From Cacajao melanocephalus (taxonomy: Eukaryota; Chordata; Mammalia; Primates; Pitheciidae), in the NCBI GenBank assembly GCA_963573385.1, contig CAUYLG010071779.1:1-64000 (forward strand): DNA of 64,000 nucleotides. Direction: 5' to 3'. Positions 44,936 through 57,393 of this stretch are shown one piece after another; position 1 is the stretch's first letter; every line of letters begins with the position of its first letter. A program made the position numbers and the translations under genes. The notes beneath the pieces are model-generated. The model had not been told where the DNA came from and made no database searches. It saw only the letters and a program-made list of their open reading frames with translations.

Positions 44936-46023
44936 CTCTGCTACAGTTTGCTTCATGAGTGGCTGGAGTGGTAGAGGGGACGGGACAGAATCCATCCCCA
45001 CTCGCCTCGGGGGTGTGCCAAGGGAGACTGCATTCCGGGACAACAGCAGGGCTCTTCTGCAGTTTCCAGTTTGTCTACACCCAGGAGGTACTAGATAACT
45101 GTGAAACCTAAGTGCCTTAAGGGATTAGAGAAATTCAATTAAATTCAGATAACCTTCACGCTCATCATCCAATTTCCACATACCAAACTAAACAGATCCC
45201 CCAATCATCTCGAGTTCACACAGCACTCTCTCTCTTCTCTTTGTATTCCTCCTCCTATCTACTGAGATAAATGGAGGTCCATGAGGAAAATTCTTCCCTT
45301 TGAGCCTTTTCAGACCTCCTAAGCAAAGATGACTTATCCAGCATCATTGGAGGTTAAAGAATGGCTCAAAGCCTTGAATGGAAGCAGAAAGTGTATCTAT
45401 TTACTTGGAGAGTCTCCTCTCCAACTCCTTCACATTAGGCATCAATAGCGCTGGTAGAACAATGCCTGCAACCCACCCGGCGGAGGAGCCATGAAGCAGA
45501 AGGCAGTGCGATTGACTGCGAGTCAAGGTCTCCCTGTGATGGAAGAACACCCGGTAGCGATGATAAAGCACTCAGAAAGTAACGATGTACTTAAATGTGC
45601 ACATGAAGCACTTTTAATGTTTCTTCTTTTGACAAAGAGAAAACTGAAGTGGGCAGCTTTGGTGAAACGAACACCTCTGTCCCTGACTTATGCTGAGTGG
45701 TTGATCTAGGAACGTGAGCACTGTCAACAAAGGCATTATCACCAACAAAGGATTCATTTAGAGGCCGAGAAGCAGGCCTTTGCCTCTGTTGCTTTATCTT
45801 TGCCTGTGAAAACATGTCAGCTAATATGCTGCTGAAAGAGAGAAGTACTCCACCAGTGTCTGCAGGAGATGGACATTTGGAGCAAAACTTGTACATCAAG
45901 GAGGTGAGACACAGTATGGTGGTAAGGGAAAAACATGCTCGGTTCCTTTCCAGGAGAGATGGCATCTATTTCAGGTATCTAAGTTAGCAGATGGAAACCT
46001 AAGGAGCCCCACAAGGAAGGAGA
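44936..46023. other. Unassigned single-copy DNA
   Basis: No repeat family recognised. The 124-codon minus-strand open stretch at 45591-45965 has no domain signature and no exon context. Confidence 0.5.
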
Positions 46024-46465
46024 TGTATTGGTTAACTATTGTTACAAAATGCTGCATAACAAACCACCCCAAGACTCAGTAGTCTCAAACATCACTTATT
46101 CTTACCAATCTGCAGGTTGCCTGGGCTCAGATGGCAGCTCCGCTTCCACTTGGATCTGGTGGTGCTTGGTGGGGCATCTCTGCTCTGTGTGTATCTTCAT
46201 TCTGTGGCTCAGGCTAAGGGACAGTGGCTACCCAGGTGAAAGGTTTCTCACAGCAATGGCAGAAGCTCAAGACAACCAGGTCTCCTAAGGTTTAGGTCTG
46301 GAAACGTCCAACTTACTCCTGCCCATAGGCCACTGCTGAGAAAGTCACACCGCTAAGCCCAAAGTCAGGAGGTAGGGAAAAGCACTTTGTCCACAACAAG
46401 GCCATCTCAAGCTTGTGAGTGCAGGAAAAGGTGAGGAATTGGGGCCAACCATTTAATCTGCCTCA
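46024..46465 (-). mobile_element. MaLR/ERVL-like LTR, reversed
   Basis: TGTATTGGTTAACTATTG start, 'ctgcataacaaaccacccca', 'agactcagtagtctcaaaca', then a purine-rich end with 'ttaatctgcctca'. It belongs to the same group as 35071-35465 but is better preserved. Confidence 0.7.
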
Positions 46466-46474
46466 GGAAATGGC

Positions 46475-46690
46475 ATCTGCTGAGCATCCACCATGTCCCA
46501 TTCACATATGCGGGTCTGTGATGCGTACTTTCTCATTTGTTTTTCTCAGCAATTCTGGAAAATAGGCATTACTGTTTCCACACATGAGATTTGACAAGGA
46601 AAAGTAACTTGAAGAAGCTTACATAGCAGAGTTGGGATTAGTACTTAGGTCTGCCTGATTCCAAAACCCAGACTCTTCCTGCCATGCCAT
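46475..46690 (-). mobile_element. MIR, reversed
   Basis: 'gctgagcatccaccatgtcc', 'ctcagcaattctggaaaata', 'gtaacttgaagaagcttaca' and 'ttaggtctgcctgattccaa'. Near full length. Confidence 0.82.
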
Positions 46691-47884
46691 TGACCCATGC
46701 TGGGATTTTTCCTTTGGTGAATAGGACTGAAATCCCATTTTTGCCTCCCTTGGCAAGCTTGTGTGAAGCTCAGACAAGACAATGTGTAGGAAATTGCTTT
46801 TGAATCTCAAAGCACCATATACAGGTAAGGCTATATTGTTTAATATTATATAAACCTTTGCTATGATTAGCACAGAATTTGGGTAAGGCTACCTCAGTCC
46901 CAGTCTCAGTCCCAAACTTCGTGAATGATCCTGGTCATGCCCTCTTACCTTGGTTGACCCCACTCTTTTCTCTTTGAAGAGGAGATATGAATTATATCCT
47001 TATTTATTAAATGGTGGCGTTTTGAGTGGCTATGGGCAAAAGGGAGGGAATGGTTGGGACTTTGTGGGTCACAGGGCATAGATGTGGGACAGACAGAGGA
47101 TGGGTGGAGCCCAGGAAGTAATGTGGTCAAGGCAAAATAAGGCTAATTATGTTAATTAGTTCAATGGGGGCTGTTTGCTGATCCTGGAGGTCACAACAAG
47201 TCAGGAAAATGTCAATGGGCAGAAGGACCACAGGCTCCAAGGAGAATGGTAGAGCAGAGAGTCAGGCTAGGCAGAGGGATAGCAACTCCACCAGCCAGTG
47301 GAATAGCCAATGGAGAGGTCAGGCCTGAGACAAGAAGTGCCCAAAGACAAGTGTTAGCAGTTGAGGAGGCAGGACAAAATCTAGGCAAAGACTCAAGAGG
47401 AGGGTCAGAACCTAGCCACAGTATTTCAGCTGCAAGAGGGTCAGGGACAGAGACTACAAGGAGACTTTATTCCCTGGACATGAAGTACTTCTCCCAGGAT
47501 GTTTCTTAAAAGTTCCCAGCTGGGAAGTAAAACGGTCCCAGAAAGAGGGCTGTCCAGGTGCTACAGGTAAGTAGGAGTTCTGGCTGGAAGAAAGGGAAAG
47601 GGGGCAGAAAGAAGAGTAGAGACTGCCTAAGAAAGAGAAGTAAATGAACCCTTTGTGAAAAGACTGAGTATCAGAGAACCATAAATTACATTGATATTTT
47701 TAGTGGGCATATCATCTGCAGAGAGTTGTCCAGGGCATTTGTGAATTCACCTTTCCAAACATCCATTTATTTTACCATCAATCCACCCACCCACCCACAT
47801 ATTCATTCTTGCAACCAATATTTCTTGAGCACTGACATAAGACATACAATGAGTGAAATAAGTGCAGTAAAAGAGCGATTTTTT
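46691..47884. other. Unassigned single-copy DNA, L2 scrap near its end
   Basis: 47755-47850 may be a reversed L2 tail ('caaccaatatttcttgagca'). A (CCCA)n run lies at 47783-47800. Otherwise nothing recognised. Confidence 0.5.
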
Positions 47885-48090
47885 CAGAACACCTACTATA
47901 TACAAAGCACTTTACGTGAAATGCCCAGTTTAATTCTCACAACCCTAAGATTATGTGTGGTTTGACAACAGTGAAAATGAGATTCAGGGAAGTCTGTCAC
48001 TTGCCCAAGGTTATACAGTTGTCAAAGACAAAGCCATAATTCAAATCCAGTTCCTCTCTCAAAGCCCTCTTCCTTCCAAGTACTGGTCCA
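47885..48090 (-). mobile_element. MIR, reversed
   Basis: 'gaacacctactatatacaaa', 'aattctcacaaccctaagat', 'cacttgcccaaggttataca' and 'attcaaatccagttcctctc'. Confidence 0.85.
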
Positions 48091-49474
48091 TCTGCACTCC
48101 TTAAGCTTGTTTCACTAGATGGGCACATGCAGCTGTAAGTCCTGACCATTCCTGGTATGAAAATTCCATCATGGCCCTTGGAACCCTTACAAGCTGGAAT
48201 TTGCCCCACAACACTGCATTTCTGATTGCTAGAGATAGCAGAAGGGTGACGAGAGCTGGGACAGATGAAGTTTCTTGGCTGCTCATGGTGCCTATGATGC
48301 TATGTTGATGAGACTCTTGCTAGAGCATCACCAGCACTTTGTGCTCACCAGGCTTCTGGATGCAGCTGAGAGGACTATCATTACTTCTGGACGGCTGCAA
48401 TGTCTTTCTGAGCCCCCTGGGATGGCTGCTGGGGATCGGAATATTATCTCGAGGTCACATAGCCAGAGAACGTTTGAGTTATAGGAGACCTGAGCCCTCA
48501 CCTTGTCCAGATGGCAAAACTGAGCCTGGAGAAGGTAGCAGAAGCTTCACTGGTCCCCTCAGGTTCACTCGTCCACTTCATCCCTTGATCATTTTCAGGC
48601 GATGGGCTGCTGATTTGCCTCCACTGCCAACAACCAGCCACAGGTCTTTTTTTGCTGGAGGACTGCCTTCAGCTCATGTTCACGAAGGCCTGGCCATGCT
48701 TGGGAACTGGGTTTATGTTCTGCAGAGGCCAGCCCTTCTCCAGTGAGAGACTTGTGCAGAGGTATGAATGCTGCAGCTCCCTCACCCTGACCGGGACGAC
48801 TCTCAGGTCTGGGCACCGAGCCAGAGTTGCCTCCACAGGACTTTGTTCAACGTCACTTCCTTGTTGGCCTCCTGCCCTCCCCTGTTCCACCTCCTCGTCC
48901 CCCTACCCGATTTTCCTGGAGTACTTTCTAGTTGGTTATTTCACAGGAATCCTCATTTCAGGAGCTGCTTCTGGGGAACTAATTCTAAGTCAGAGAGGCA
49001 GAGTGGTCTTAAGGAGAACCAACTAAGAAGCTTGCACCAACTAGAGCCAAGCTCTGGATTTTCAACTCTCCAAGTTTTCTCTGGGTCATATAACAGTGAA
49101 ATCAGATGCTGCTACTACTCCTGTGGCCGTCCATGATAGCTGCACCCGGAGTTATCGATGGTTCAAAGGCTAAAAGTTGATTTCTCACTCACACTGCAAT
49201 CTAATGCAGGTGTTACTGGCCAGTCAGCCACCCTGCGGTCACTGCACCCCTTCTGTCTTGTGTTCCTGTGTCTTGGGGTGCTCTTCTTTTCAGCCAGTGG
49301 ACCTCAAAAGAGCTTGCAGGAGCGCATGAAAGGGTGTTATGGGTTGGGCCTAGACGTGGCACCCATCCTTCAGCCAGAACCCAGTCTTGTGACCACACTT
49401 AACAGAGAGGCTGGGACGTCTCATTAGCTATGTGTCCCTGTGGAAATGGAGAGGAGTTTCAATGAATACACACC
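48091..49474. other. Single-copy DNA with a short reversed MIR core
   Basis: 48440-48540 shows 'gaggtcacatagccagagaa', a reversed MIR core. Several frames of 120 to 135 codons (48339-49136) overlap each other in all phases, an indication of low stop density and not of genes. Confidence 0.5.
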
Positions 49475-49640
49475 ATAATCTCTACCCTAGGCAAGTCACT
49501 TAACCTCTCTGACCTGGTTCCGCTGGATAAGTGGGAGCCGTAACACCCCCTTCCTCTGTTGTTGTGAGGTTGCCTGTGCCAAGACATAGCATGAGCTTCC
49601 AGAGGAACTGCATGCAGTGAGTGCATGGGACACATTAGCT
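49475..49640 (+). mobile_element. MIR SINE, worn
   Basis: 'ggcaagtcacttaacctctc', 'ttgttgtgaggttgcctgtg' follow the MIR order. The 5' part is missing. Confidence 0.65.
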
Positions 49641-50984
49641 CTCATTTTCCTTCTTAAATTGTTGTTTTCAAACCTGGGCTCAGCACCACCGCATGGGGAC
49701 AAAAACTATTAGCGCCCTTGGCAGCATCTCATAAAAACATCCCCTCTCCAGCCCAAAAGGAAGCCCCACAGCCTCCTCTTCCAGCTCCCACAAGGTGTCT
49801 GAGAGCTGAGGTCTTTCATCCTCCCCTGCCTAAAAGCATGAGATAGAAACAAAACACACGGAAGGGCACGGTGAGGCGTACATTAGCCTCCAACCTCCAG
49901 AGAAGCTGCGTGTTCAAGGTTTGTCGGTGTCTTTGCGTCAAAGCCAGTCCCCCGCGCCCCTCCTGGGTGTTGTCATTGTCATTCAAAATACCTGGGAAAA
50001 TACACTTTGTTGAATCTATTTCCACGTTGAATACAAACATACAAGTCTGCTTCTTTCAGCAGACATGCTTTCAGAGTTTTTTTCCCCCTCATCAAATTCC
50101 TCCTCCTTTAAATCAAAGACTCCTTTTTCTCCCCGTTAGCAGTGTTGTTCAGCAGGTGGTATTATGTGGAGGGTTTTCTGCAGTGGAAGCCTTCAGTGAC
50201 CCTCATCTTAAGGAACTGCTTAAGCATTCAGTAATAGCCCATACAGTGGCTCTCTAAAAATAAACATCTGCTTAGAAAGAATTTAACCCGAGGACACCAC
50301 ACTTTAGAGGAGAGGGCATCCTTAATGGACTCTTAGTGCAGAGCCGAAAAGGAGTCCATTGCAGCTGAAAACTGCCAGCTTCTCGTCGTCATGATACTCG
50401 GGATATTGTTAACTGCTGGGCCAGGTGGGCTCGGGGAGTGGAGGTGATGGCGGCCTGCTGGGGGCGAGAGCCGGGGAGAGAAGGCGCTTCCTGCCTGGTT
50501 CCTTTGTTAGTCCATGGACCACCCTTTCTGCACACAAGAAGAGGAACGAAGGGGAGAGGAAACACCCTAGGTAAGACATGAGGACAGCCATGGGCCACGG
50601 CCGGGCCTGGCGTCCTGTTCTGTTTTTGCTGTGTCCTGTTTGGGGGACCCAGGGCGAGCTCTCTACCTTCTGAGCTCATGTCTGCATCAGAAAACTGGAG
50701 CTGGGAAACCTCCTGTCTCAGGATGGCTGTGAGGATTAGAGACTGCATCTAGGAAGCTCCAGTGTGGGGTCTGGCAGATCAGGAACATTTATTAATACAG
50801 CGGGTGTGGTCACCAGGTCCCCGAGCTGCAGAGGAAAGGCAGAGGCATTGCTGGTGCAGCTGGAAAAGAGATGGAACTCATGTGTCAAATCCCGGCAAGC
50901 AGAATGGGGAAGCACCCAGGGCATGGTTTGGAAAGACCCAGACATTGCATGGGGGCTTATGTGAGGCAAATTCAAGTAACGGAT
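49641..50984. other. Single-copy DNA, MIR scrap at 50680-50790
   Basis: 50680-50790 resembles a MIR 3' part ('ggatggctgtgaggattaga'). A 128-codon plus frame at 49871-50257 has no domain signature. Confidence 0.5.
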
Positions 50985-51160
50985 GCTGCAAGCATCATCT
51001 CAGGCACTCCCCATGACAGCCCAGTGAGAAAGGTCTCATGATCCCATTTTACAGATGAGGAAACTGTGGCTCAAGCTGTGAGTATGTCACCCAGCCTGCA
51101 GGGGGAGCCAGAGTTCAGACTCAGAACTGGGCTCTTTCTACCCTGCAATTCTACTTCTCT
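50985..51160 (-). mobile_element. MIR, reversed
   Basis: 'cccattttacagatgaggaa', 'actgtggctcaagctgtgag', 'cagagttcagactcagaact'. A good core. Confidence 0.83.
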
Positions 51161-51529
51161 TAGTGTCTGCCTTCTTAGAATTTCTCCCCCACAACACACA
51201 ACCTACTACTCATCAGTATAGATTCCACCATTTTCCATGGCACAAAGTGTCTGGTATGGAGGTACAAGTAGGAGAGAGTGGCTAAGGTAAAGTCTCTGCA
51301 CAGCTGTGGAGCTCCTTGGAACCGCGTGGATCATGAGTTAGAGAGGGCCAGACAGTAACAGGTACTGGTGAGGACGTGGAGAAATCACAGCCCCATACAT
51401 GCTGGTGGACGTGTAAAATAGCACAGCCACTTTGGAAAGAGCCTGACAGTTTCCCAAATAGTAAAATGTAGACTTACCATATGACCTAGCAGTTCTGCTC
51501 CTAGGTCCGTACCCAAGAGAAATGAAAAT

Positions 51530-51757
51530 GTGTGCCTCTGCAAGAGTTGTACGGAAATGCTCATAGCAGCACTGTTCATAATAGCCAAAAGGCAGAAACA
51601 ACCCAAATGTGCAACAATGGGTGAGTGGATACACAAAGTGTGGTCTCTCCATACGATAGAATATTATGAAGCCATAAGAAGGAACAAAGCACTGACACAT
51701 CCTAGCATGTGCAGGAACCTTGGAAACGTTACACTAAGTGAAAGAAGCCAGATGTAA
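51530..51757 (+). pseudogene. L1 ORF2 C-terminal fragment
   Basis: A 75-codon open remnant with the motif series 'IAALFIIAKRQKQPKCATM' and 'HTIEYYEAIRRNKALTH', which belongs to the C-terminal end of L1 ORF2p. The reverse-transcriptase and endonuclease domains are absent. Non-functional. Confidence 0.85.
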
Positions 51758-51845
51758 AAGACCACATAGTACATGGTTCCATTTACAAGATAAGCCCAGA
51801 ACAGGCAAATCTCTAGAGAAAGAAAGTAGGCAAGTGGTTCCTTAG

Positions 51846-52208
<363 letters not shown>

Positions 52209-52283
52209 TGAGGTGATTAAAATGTTCAAAATTGGCTGTGGTGATGTTTGCACATAGCCGTGAATATATTAAAAAATCATTGA

Positions 52284-52430
52284 GGCCAGGCACAGTGGCA
52301 CACACCTATAATCCCAACACTTTAGGAAGCCAAGGTGGGAGAATCCCTTGAGCCCAGGAGTTCGAGGCGGCACTGAGCTATGACCATGCCACTGCACTCC
52401 AGCCTGGGCCACAGAGCAAGACCCTGTTTA
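52284..52430 (+). mobile_element. Alu monomer (FRAM-like) or internally deleted Alu
   Basis: GGCCAGGCACAGTGGCACA start, then directly 'cactgagctatgaccatgcc' and 'ctccagcctgggccacagag' with an A-rich tail. Total about 147 bases, so either a free right monomer or an Alu that lost its centre. Confidence 0.8.
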
Positions 52431-52545
52431 TAACAATAAGTACATAAATAAATAAGAAAGTAAAAACCATTAAATCAAACACTTTAAATGGGTGAATTGT
52501 ATGATATGTGATTATGTCTTAATACAGCTGTTATTTGAGGAAAAA

Positions 52546-53559
52546 AAGAGTTGGAGGGGGTGGGTGCCTAAAAAAAGAAAATTTTTGGAAGATTAGAGAA
52601 CAGATGCTGGGCAGGGTAAAAGTCAATGCCCACTTTTACGTGACTGATAGAAAGATGAAGTGCTACGATGTTTAAAGGTGCCTCGCCTATGCCTGGTGGT
52701 GGCAGGACTTTAGCAAACGTGAGTTTCTTTTCCTTTCCCTCCTCCTCAAATACCTTCTTGTAGCCCCTTAGTCTCAGTGGACTTAGCGAGGGGAACAGGG
52801 TTTCTGCCCTGCTTTAAGGTGGGAAAGGAGACTGTCATAAGCTGGGATTTCTAAATGAGAGGAAGCGGATGGAAAGGTGCCCATATGGGGCTGTGCTTGG
52901 TGCCATAGAAGGTCACTGGCATCTGTTGGACTGTGCTGTGTGCTGGGCTAGGACCTCCCTCTCCTGCCTGTCCCACCTAGAAGCACCGAGTGTGACTGGT
53001 TTTCTATGGAATCCCCTTTGGAAAAGAGCCTGCATCCATAATGAAAGTGTCAGGAAGTGACTGACCCCTCCCAGGCCTCCACCTGCCATGGGCTCTGGAC
53101 TTGGTTCCCAATGAGAGACTCCACGTCCCCTGAGGGTCCAGTCCTAGCCCAAGAGCTGGCCTGATCCTTTTGCCTGGGGCTCAGCAGTCAGTTGCACCCC
53201 GGATGCTCTTCCTAATTTCATCTGAGGCCTCACTGTGTTGAACCGGCCTCTTCCTGCTTGCCCCTGAGGCTGCTCCACTCCTCGGCCAGCGGGTCTCACT
53301 CACTAAATACTCCAAAGGCACTTGGGCTTGGGGACAAGGTGAGAGGTTGGCAAGGCTGGGGGCATCTCTTGCGTGTCTGAGAACAGGCCACTTAGGCCAT
53401 GTGGCCAGGGGAGGGGCTTGATTCTCTTGGAGCCTGAGATAGAAGTGCAGGCAGCACCAGGGGCTGGGTTCTGACAGTGTCCTTCTCAAAAGACCTTCTG
53501 GCTCCCCTACTTGACCTCTCCACTGGCATTGTCACCCAACCCTTCGAGGGCCAGCTCTG
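52546..53559. other. Unassigned single-copy DNA
   Basis: No repeat recognised. The 102-codon minus frame at 53181-53489 has no domain signature. Confidence 0.5.
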
Positions 53560-53675
53560 TCTCTGTGAAATGGGGTAATAATGCCTATTTCTTGAATTGC
53601 AGGCAGGTTTAAATGAGAAAAGTTTTGTGATAACACCTAACGGAGTGGCATAAATAGGTGCTCATTAAAGCTTTT
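53560..53675 (+). mobile_element. MIR 3' part
   Basis: 'tctgtgaaatggggtaataa', 'tgcctatttcttgaattg', 'cataaataggtgctcattaa'. Confidence 0.78.
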
Positions 53676-54309
53676 CATCATCACCATCATCATCAATGAT
53701 GTAGCCCAGCCAGCGTTGGTCCTTCCAGATTGTTCAGGTTAGATGGGTCCTTTTGCAGAATATTGTGGGCTGTGTCCATTTTATTTTTCCTGGATTGGAA
53801 AATGTCCTTCCCATTCATTTTGTTGAGGAAACCAAGGCACATCCAGATGACTTAGCTGGGGTAAGTTCCCCTGTGAGCTTTCAACTGAGATCGCTTAGGG
53901 TGTGTGTCTCTCTCCTTTCCCTGGGAGCCTGTGCCTTCCCCTGGGATGAGCCTGGCAGTTTCAGCAGGGGACCGAGCAGGTCATTAATGAGGGACCTGTT
54001 CAAAAAGCCAGAAAATATCACCCCCAAGACATCCACATAATGTATTCATGCCATAGGTCATTGGCTGAGCCTCCCTAATTAAGGAGATCTGCCTGTCGGT
54101 ACCAGTTTTGAGGGAGGTGCGTGTCTGTGGAGAAACTGGCTGCTTTCGTCAGCCTGGGCAGAGTGTGGCAGGCTGAGCCCCTGGGCTGCTGATCCGAGCA
54201 GAGGGAAGGACCCGGGAGCCAGGCTTTGGGGCTGGCTGAGAAACACCCACAGGGGACAGACCACCCCATCTGCCTGGTAGCTTGGTTGGTGCCTTGAGGG
54301 AGAGGGCAA
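53676..54309. other. Unassigned single-copy DNA
   Basis: Short (CAT)n run at 53680-53695. No coding or repeat call. Confidence 0.5.
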
Positions 54310-54560
54310 TTTATTCATTCACTTGACAGCTGTTGAGCACCTACTACGTACAGCACAGTGCTAAGTGGTAGGGGACACGCAGCTAGTAAGTGAGCATCAT
54401 CCCTGCCTTGGTGTTGGAGGAAGACAGAAATGATCATGTGAGAAAACACAGTAGAGGCCATGGTAGTAAGTGCCACGGTGGAAAATAAGCCAGAGTGAGG
54501 GTCGGGTGAAAGGCGTTGGGAAGGACTGTGGCCTCCGCTCCCTGTGTGCTGAGTGGCCAG
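54310..54560 (-). mobile_element. L2 3' end
   Basis: 'tttattcattcacttgacag', 'ctgttgagcacctactacgt', 'acagcacagtgctaagtgg', then a worn purine-rich part with 'agtaagtgccacggtgg'. Confidence 0.75.
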
Positions 54561-54842
54561 CAAGGTGTCGGGACCTGACTTACACTCTCCCCGGGTCGTC
54601 TGTTGACCAAAGTGAGCCTTTCTCTGAGTGATTTGCTACGCACCTAGTACCCACTGTGGGCAGGGGCACAGGTGCCAGGGGACAGACTGCAGTGTGGTGG
54701 CTCATAGTAACAAGAAGCCTTGACTGTGGACATTGGGTAGGTTCTCCAGATGAGGTTCTGGACACCATCGCACAGAGGCACTGAAGGATGGAAACAAGGA
54801 GACTCTCTCTGTGCAACCTCCGTATATGTGTCCCACAGAGAC

Positions 54843-55224
54843 TGATACGGTTTGGCTCTGTGTCCCCACCCAAGTCTCATCTTGAATTGTACTCTCATAA
54901 TCCCCACCTGTTGTGGGAGGGATCCAGTGAGAGATAACTGAATCATGGGGGTGGTTTGTTCCATATGTTCTCATGGTAGTGAATAAGTTTCACAAGATCT
55001 GATGGTTTGAGAGGAGGACCCATGATGTTCACTTGACTCTCATTTTCTCTTTGCCTGCCACCATCCATGTAAGATGTGACTTGCTCCTCCTTGCCCCCCA
55101 CCACCATGATTGTGAGGCTTCCCCAGCCATGTGGAACTGTGAGTTCTCCATTAAACATCTTTCATTTGTAAATTGCCCCTTCTCGGATACGTCTTTATCA
55201 GCAGCATGAAAATGGTTGAATACA
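54843..55224 (+). mobile_element. THE1/MST-type MaLR LTR, near full length
   Basis: TGATACGGTTTGGCTCTGTG start, 'gttgtgggagggatccagtg', 'tgaatcatgggggtggtttg', 'caagatctgatggtttg', 'gtggaactgtgagttctcca', 'cagcagcatgaaaatgg' and a TACA end. The LTR carries its own promoter and poly(A) signals in this family, and THE1 LTRs are known to act as promoters in some human genes. Confidence 0.92.
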
Positions 55225-55474
55225 GACCCTGTTCCTGGGGTGCGGGCAGGGTGGTAAAAATCCATTAAGCAAAACCAATAGGGTCTTTATATTGTGACTA
55301 GCACAGTAAATTATGCTGTATTTTTTTTTGTTAAAAGTGTTGGTTTAGTAAATGTAAACATGTGATGTGTATCACAAGCATTGGGACTGTTGTGGTGTTT
55401 CTGTTTTTCTGGCCCTCTCTTGACCTCGTAGAAAGTAGTTCTGATACCTGGGCTGGCTCCCTTCATTGTTCAGC

Positions 55475-55840
55475 ACGGATTAAATATTTACTGACTGCCT
55501 GCTTTATGGCCAGCTCTGCTCCAGGGAAGGGATATGGCAGGAAGTGAAACACGAAGCATCTGCCCTTCTGGGGCCGTGCTCTGGGTGGGTGGAGACCAAC
55601 AAGTGGGTGAATGTGTCCTATGTCAGATGGATGTGCTATGAAGATGATGCAGGAGCTGAGGCTGGAGAGTGGGGAGCTGGGCAGGGAATGGGTTGCATGG
55701 TGGGAGGATAGAGCCTGGGGGCTGCCTGGCTTCCCTGGACCATGTAGGGGTGAGGAGTGATGTTGGAATCCCCAGTGCCTTGGGGGAACTGATGAAGCCA
55801 GAGGAGGACTCACCGCACTGTTTTTCCTCATGACCTCAAG
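55475..55840 (-). mobile_element. L2 3' part
   Basis: 'ttaaatatttactgactgcc', 'tgctttatggccagctctgc', 'tggagaccaacaagtgggtg', 'gggagctgggcagggaatg' in reversed L2 order. Long but worn. Confidence 0.68.
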
Positions 55841-56221
55841 GGAGATGGAGGGGGTGAGGCTGTGAGCGGTGGTGGTGATGGATGTGGGCAGTGAGTGAGG
55901 GGCTTCTGGGAGCAGGCAGGCCTCCTGTGAACCTCTTCACCTGTGCCCGGCCAGAGGCAGGAAGATGATCTAGAGCAGGTGGAGCTCCTAGGTTTGCGTC
56001 GTGGGTTGGAGAGGGGAGAGGAGGTAGAGAGCACTTTGTCAGTGCCCACCCACATCCTGCAGCCTGTCCCAGAGGCCACCTGCAGGCAGCTCTTACCCCC
56101 ATGCTGACAGTTTGCTGTGTCTCTCCCACCAAGGGTATTTCCTCCCCAAAGGGCAGCGGGGAGGCCCAGGAGCTTGTGAGCACGGGGCACCCTTCAGCCA
56201 GTGAGGAAGGGCGGCTGGTAG

Positions 56222-56470
56222 ACAAATGCTTCCCTGCCCCCACTTCCTTGTTCCTATGGGGGATGGGTTAGGGGTTCCCTGAGGGTCCCCAGTGCCCTCA
56301 CTTACAGGCTCTTGCCCCACCTCAGCCTTACTTCCCAACTCCCTCACCTGCTTCCTGGGATCACCTCCAAAACAAACTACTTGTACCCAAATCCTTGTCT
56401 CAGGAGGAGACAGGGGAACCCAAACTAAGAAGAAGAGAGAGACATTCAACCCTCATGTTGCCACCAGCTC
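56222..56470 (+). repeat. Local duplication, copy A (pair with 57145-57393)
   Basis: About 249 bases that recur 923 bases downstream without net gaps. I count about 20 substitutions in 228 aligned bases. The second half resembles the end of an ancient interspersed repeat ('caaactacttgtacccaaat', 'ggaacccaaactaag'). Confidence 0.92.
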
Positions 56471-57144
56471 CCTAGCCCTGCTGGAGAGACTCATGGCCAG
56501 GCAGGAGGAAACTGACCTCACAAGACGTGGACATCTTCTGGCCCCGAGCCTCATGGACAGAACTGGTGCAGACTGGCTCCATGGTGCCTCCTTCCCCTGC
56601 CTCCACGTGACCTGCGTGGCAGGCGGCCAGCCCTCCCTGGTTGCCAGATGGTCTTAGTTCTCCCTTCAAATTCCTGGTCAAGGCTCATAAAGAAGCAGTG
56701 TCCAGGCAAGTTCACCAGGGCCAGAAAGTGACATTCAAATCTCACCCCCAGCCCTGGGAGAAAGAGTCATTGAACAAGCGTCCAGCGGTGAGATGCTGGG
56801 CACGTGGCCTGGGCCTCTCTGGGCTGTGCTCTTCTCTGCTGTAGTTGGAGTGATCATCCCCCTCAGAGCTGCTATCGTCGCTGTGACAGCAAAGCTCTCT
56901 GATGGCCAGTGCACACTCCATGGCAATGGTTATCCTCTATGGAAACTCAGAATCCTGAGTGTGAGAATGTGGTGGGTGCTAGGAGAGTGCTAAAGCAGTG
57001 GGTGGGTGCCAGGGCAGTGCGTGGGTGCTAGGGCAGTGGTAACTTAGTAGATTGGGGTGTTCTTGCACCCCAGATTTTTCAGGGCTTCCAACAGTTAAAT
57101 AATGGAGTCACGGATTCATTGCATTTTCCTCTCCCTTGCGTGGG
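56471..57144. other. Spacer between the two duplicates, with short tandem units
   Basis: 56971-57038 has imperfect GTGGGTGCTAGGGCA-type units of about 19 bases. The rest has no recognised repeat or coding frame. Confidence 0.6.
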
Positions 57145-57393
57145 GAACACTTTTCTCTGCCTCGACTTCCTTGTTCCTGTGGGGGATGGGTCAGGGGTTC
57201 CCCAAGGGTCCCCAGTGCCCCCATGTACAGGCTCTTGCCCCACCTCAGCCTCCCTTCCCAACTCCCTCACCTGCTTTCTGGGATCAGCTCTGAAACAAAC
57301 TACTTGCACCCAAATCCTCATCTCAGGAAGAGACAGAGGAACCCAAACTAAGATGAGGAGAGAGACATTCAACCCTCATGTTGCCACCAGCTT
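57145..57393 (+). repeat. Local duplication, copy B (pair with 56222-56470)
   Basis: Second copy, in the same orientation. Similarity ends at CCACCAGCT, after which the two flanks are unrelated. In copy B alone, a short 'gttgccacca' motif is repeated just after the end. Confidence 0.92.
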
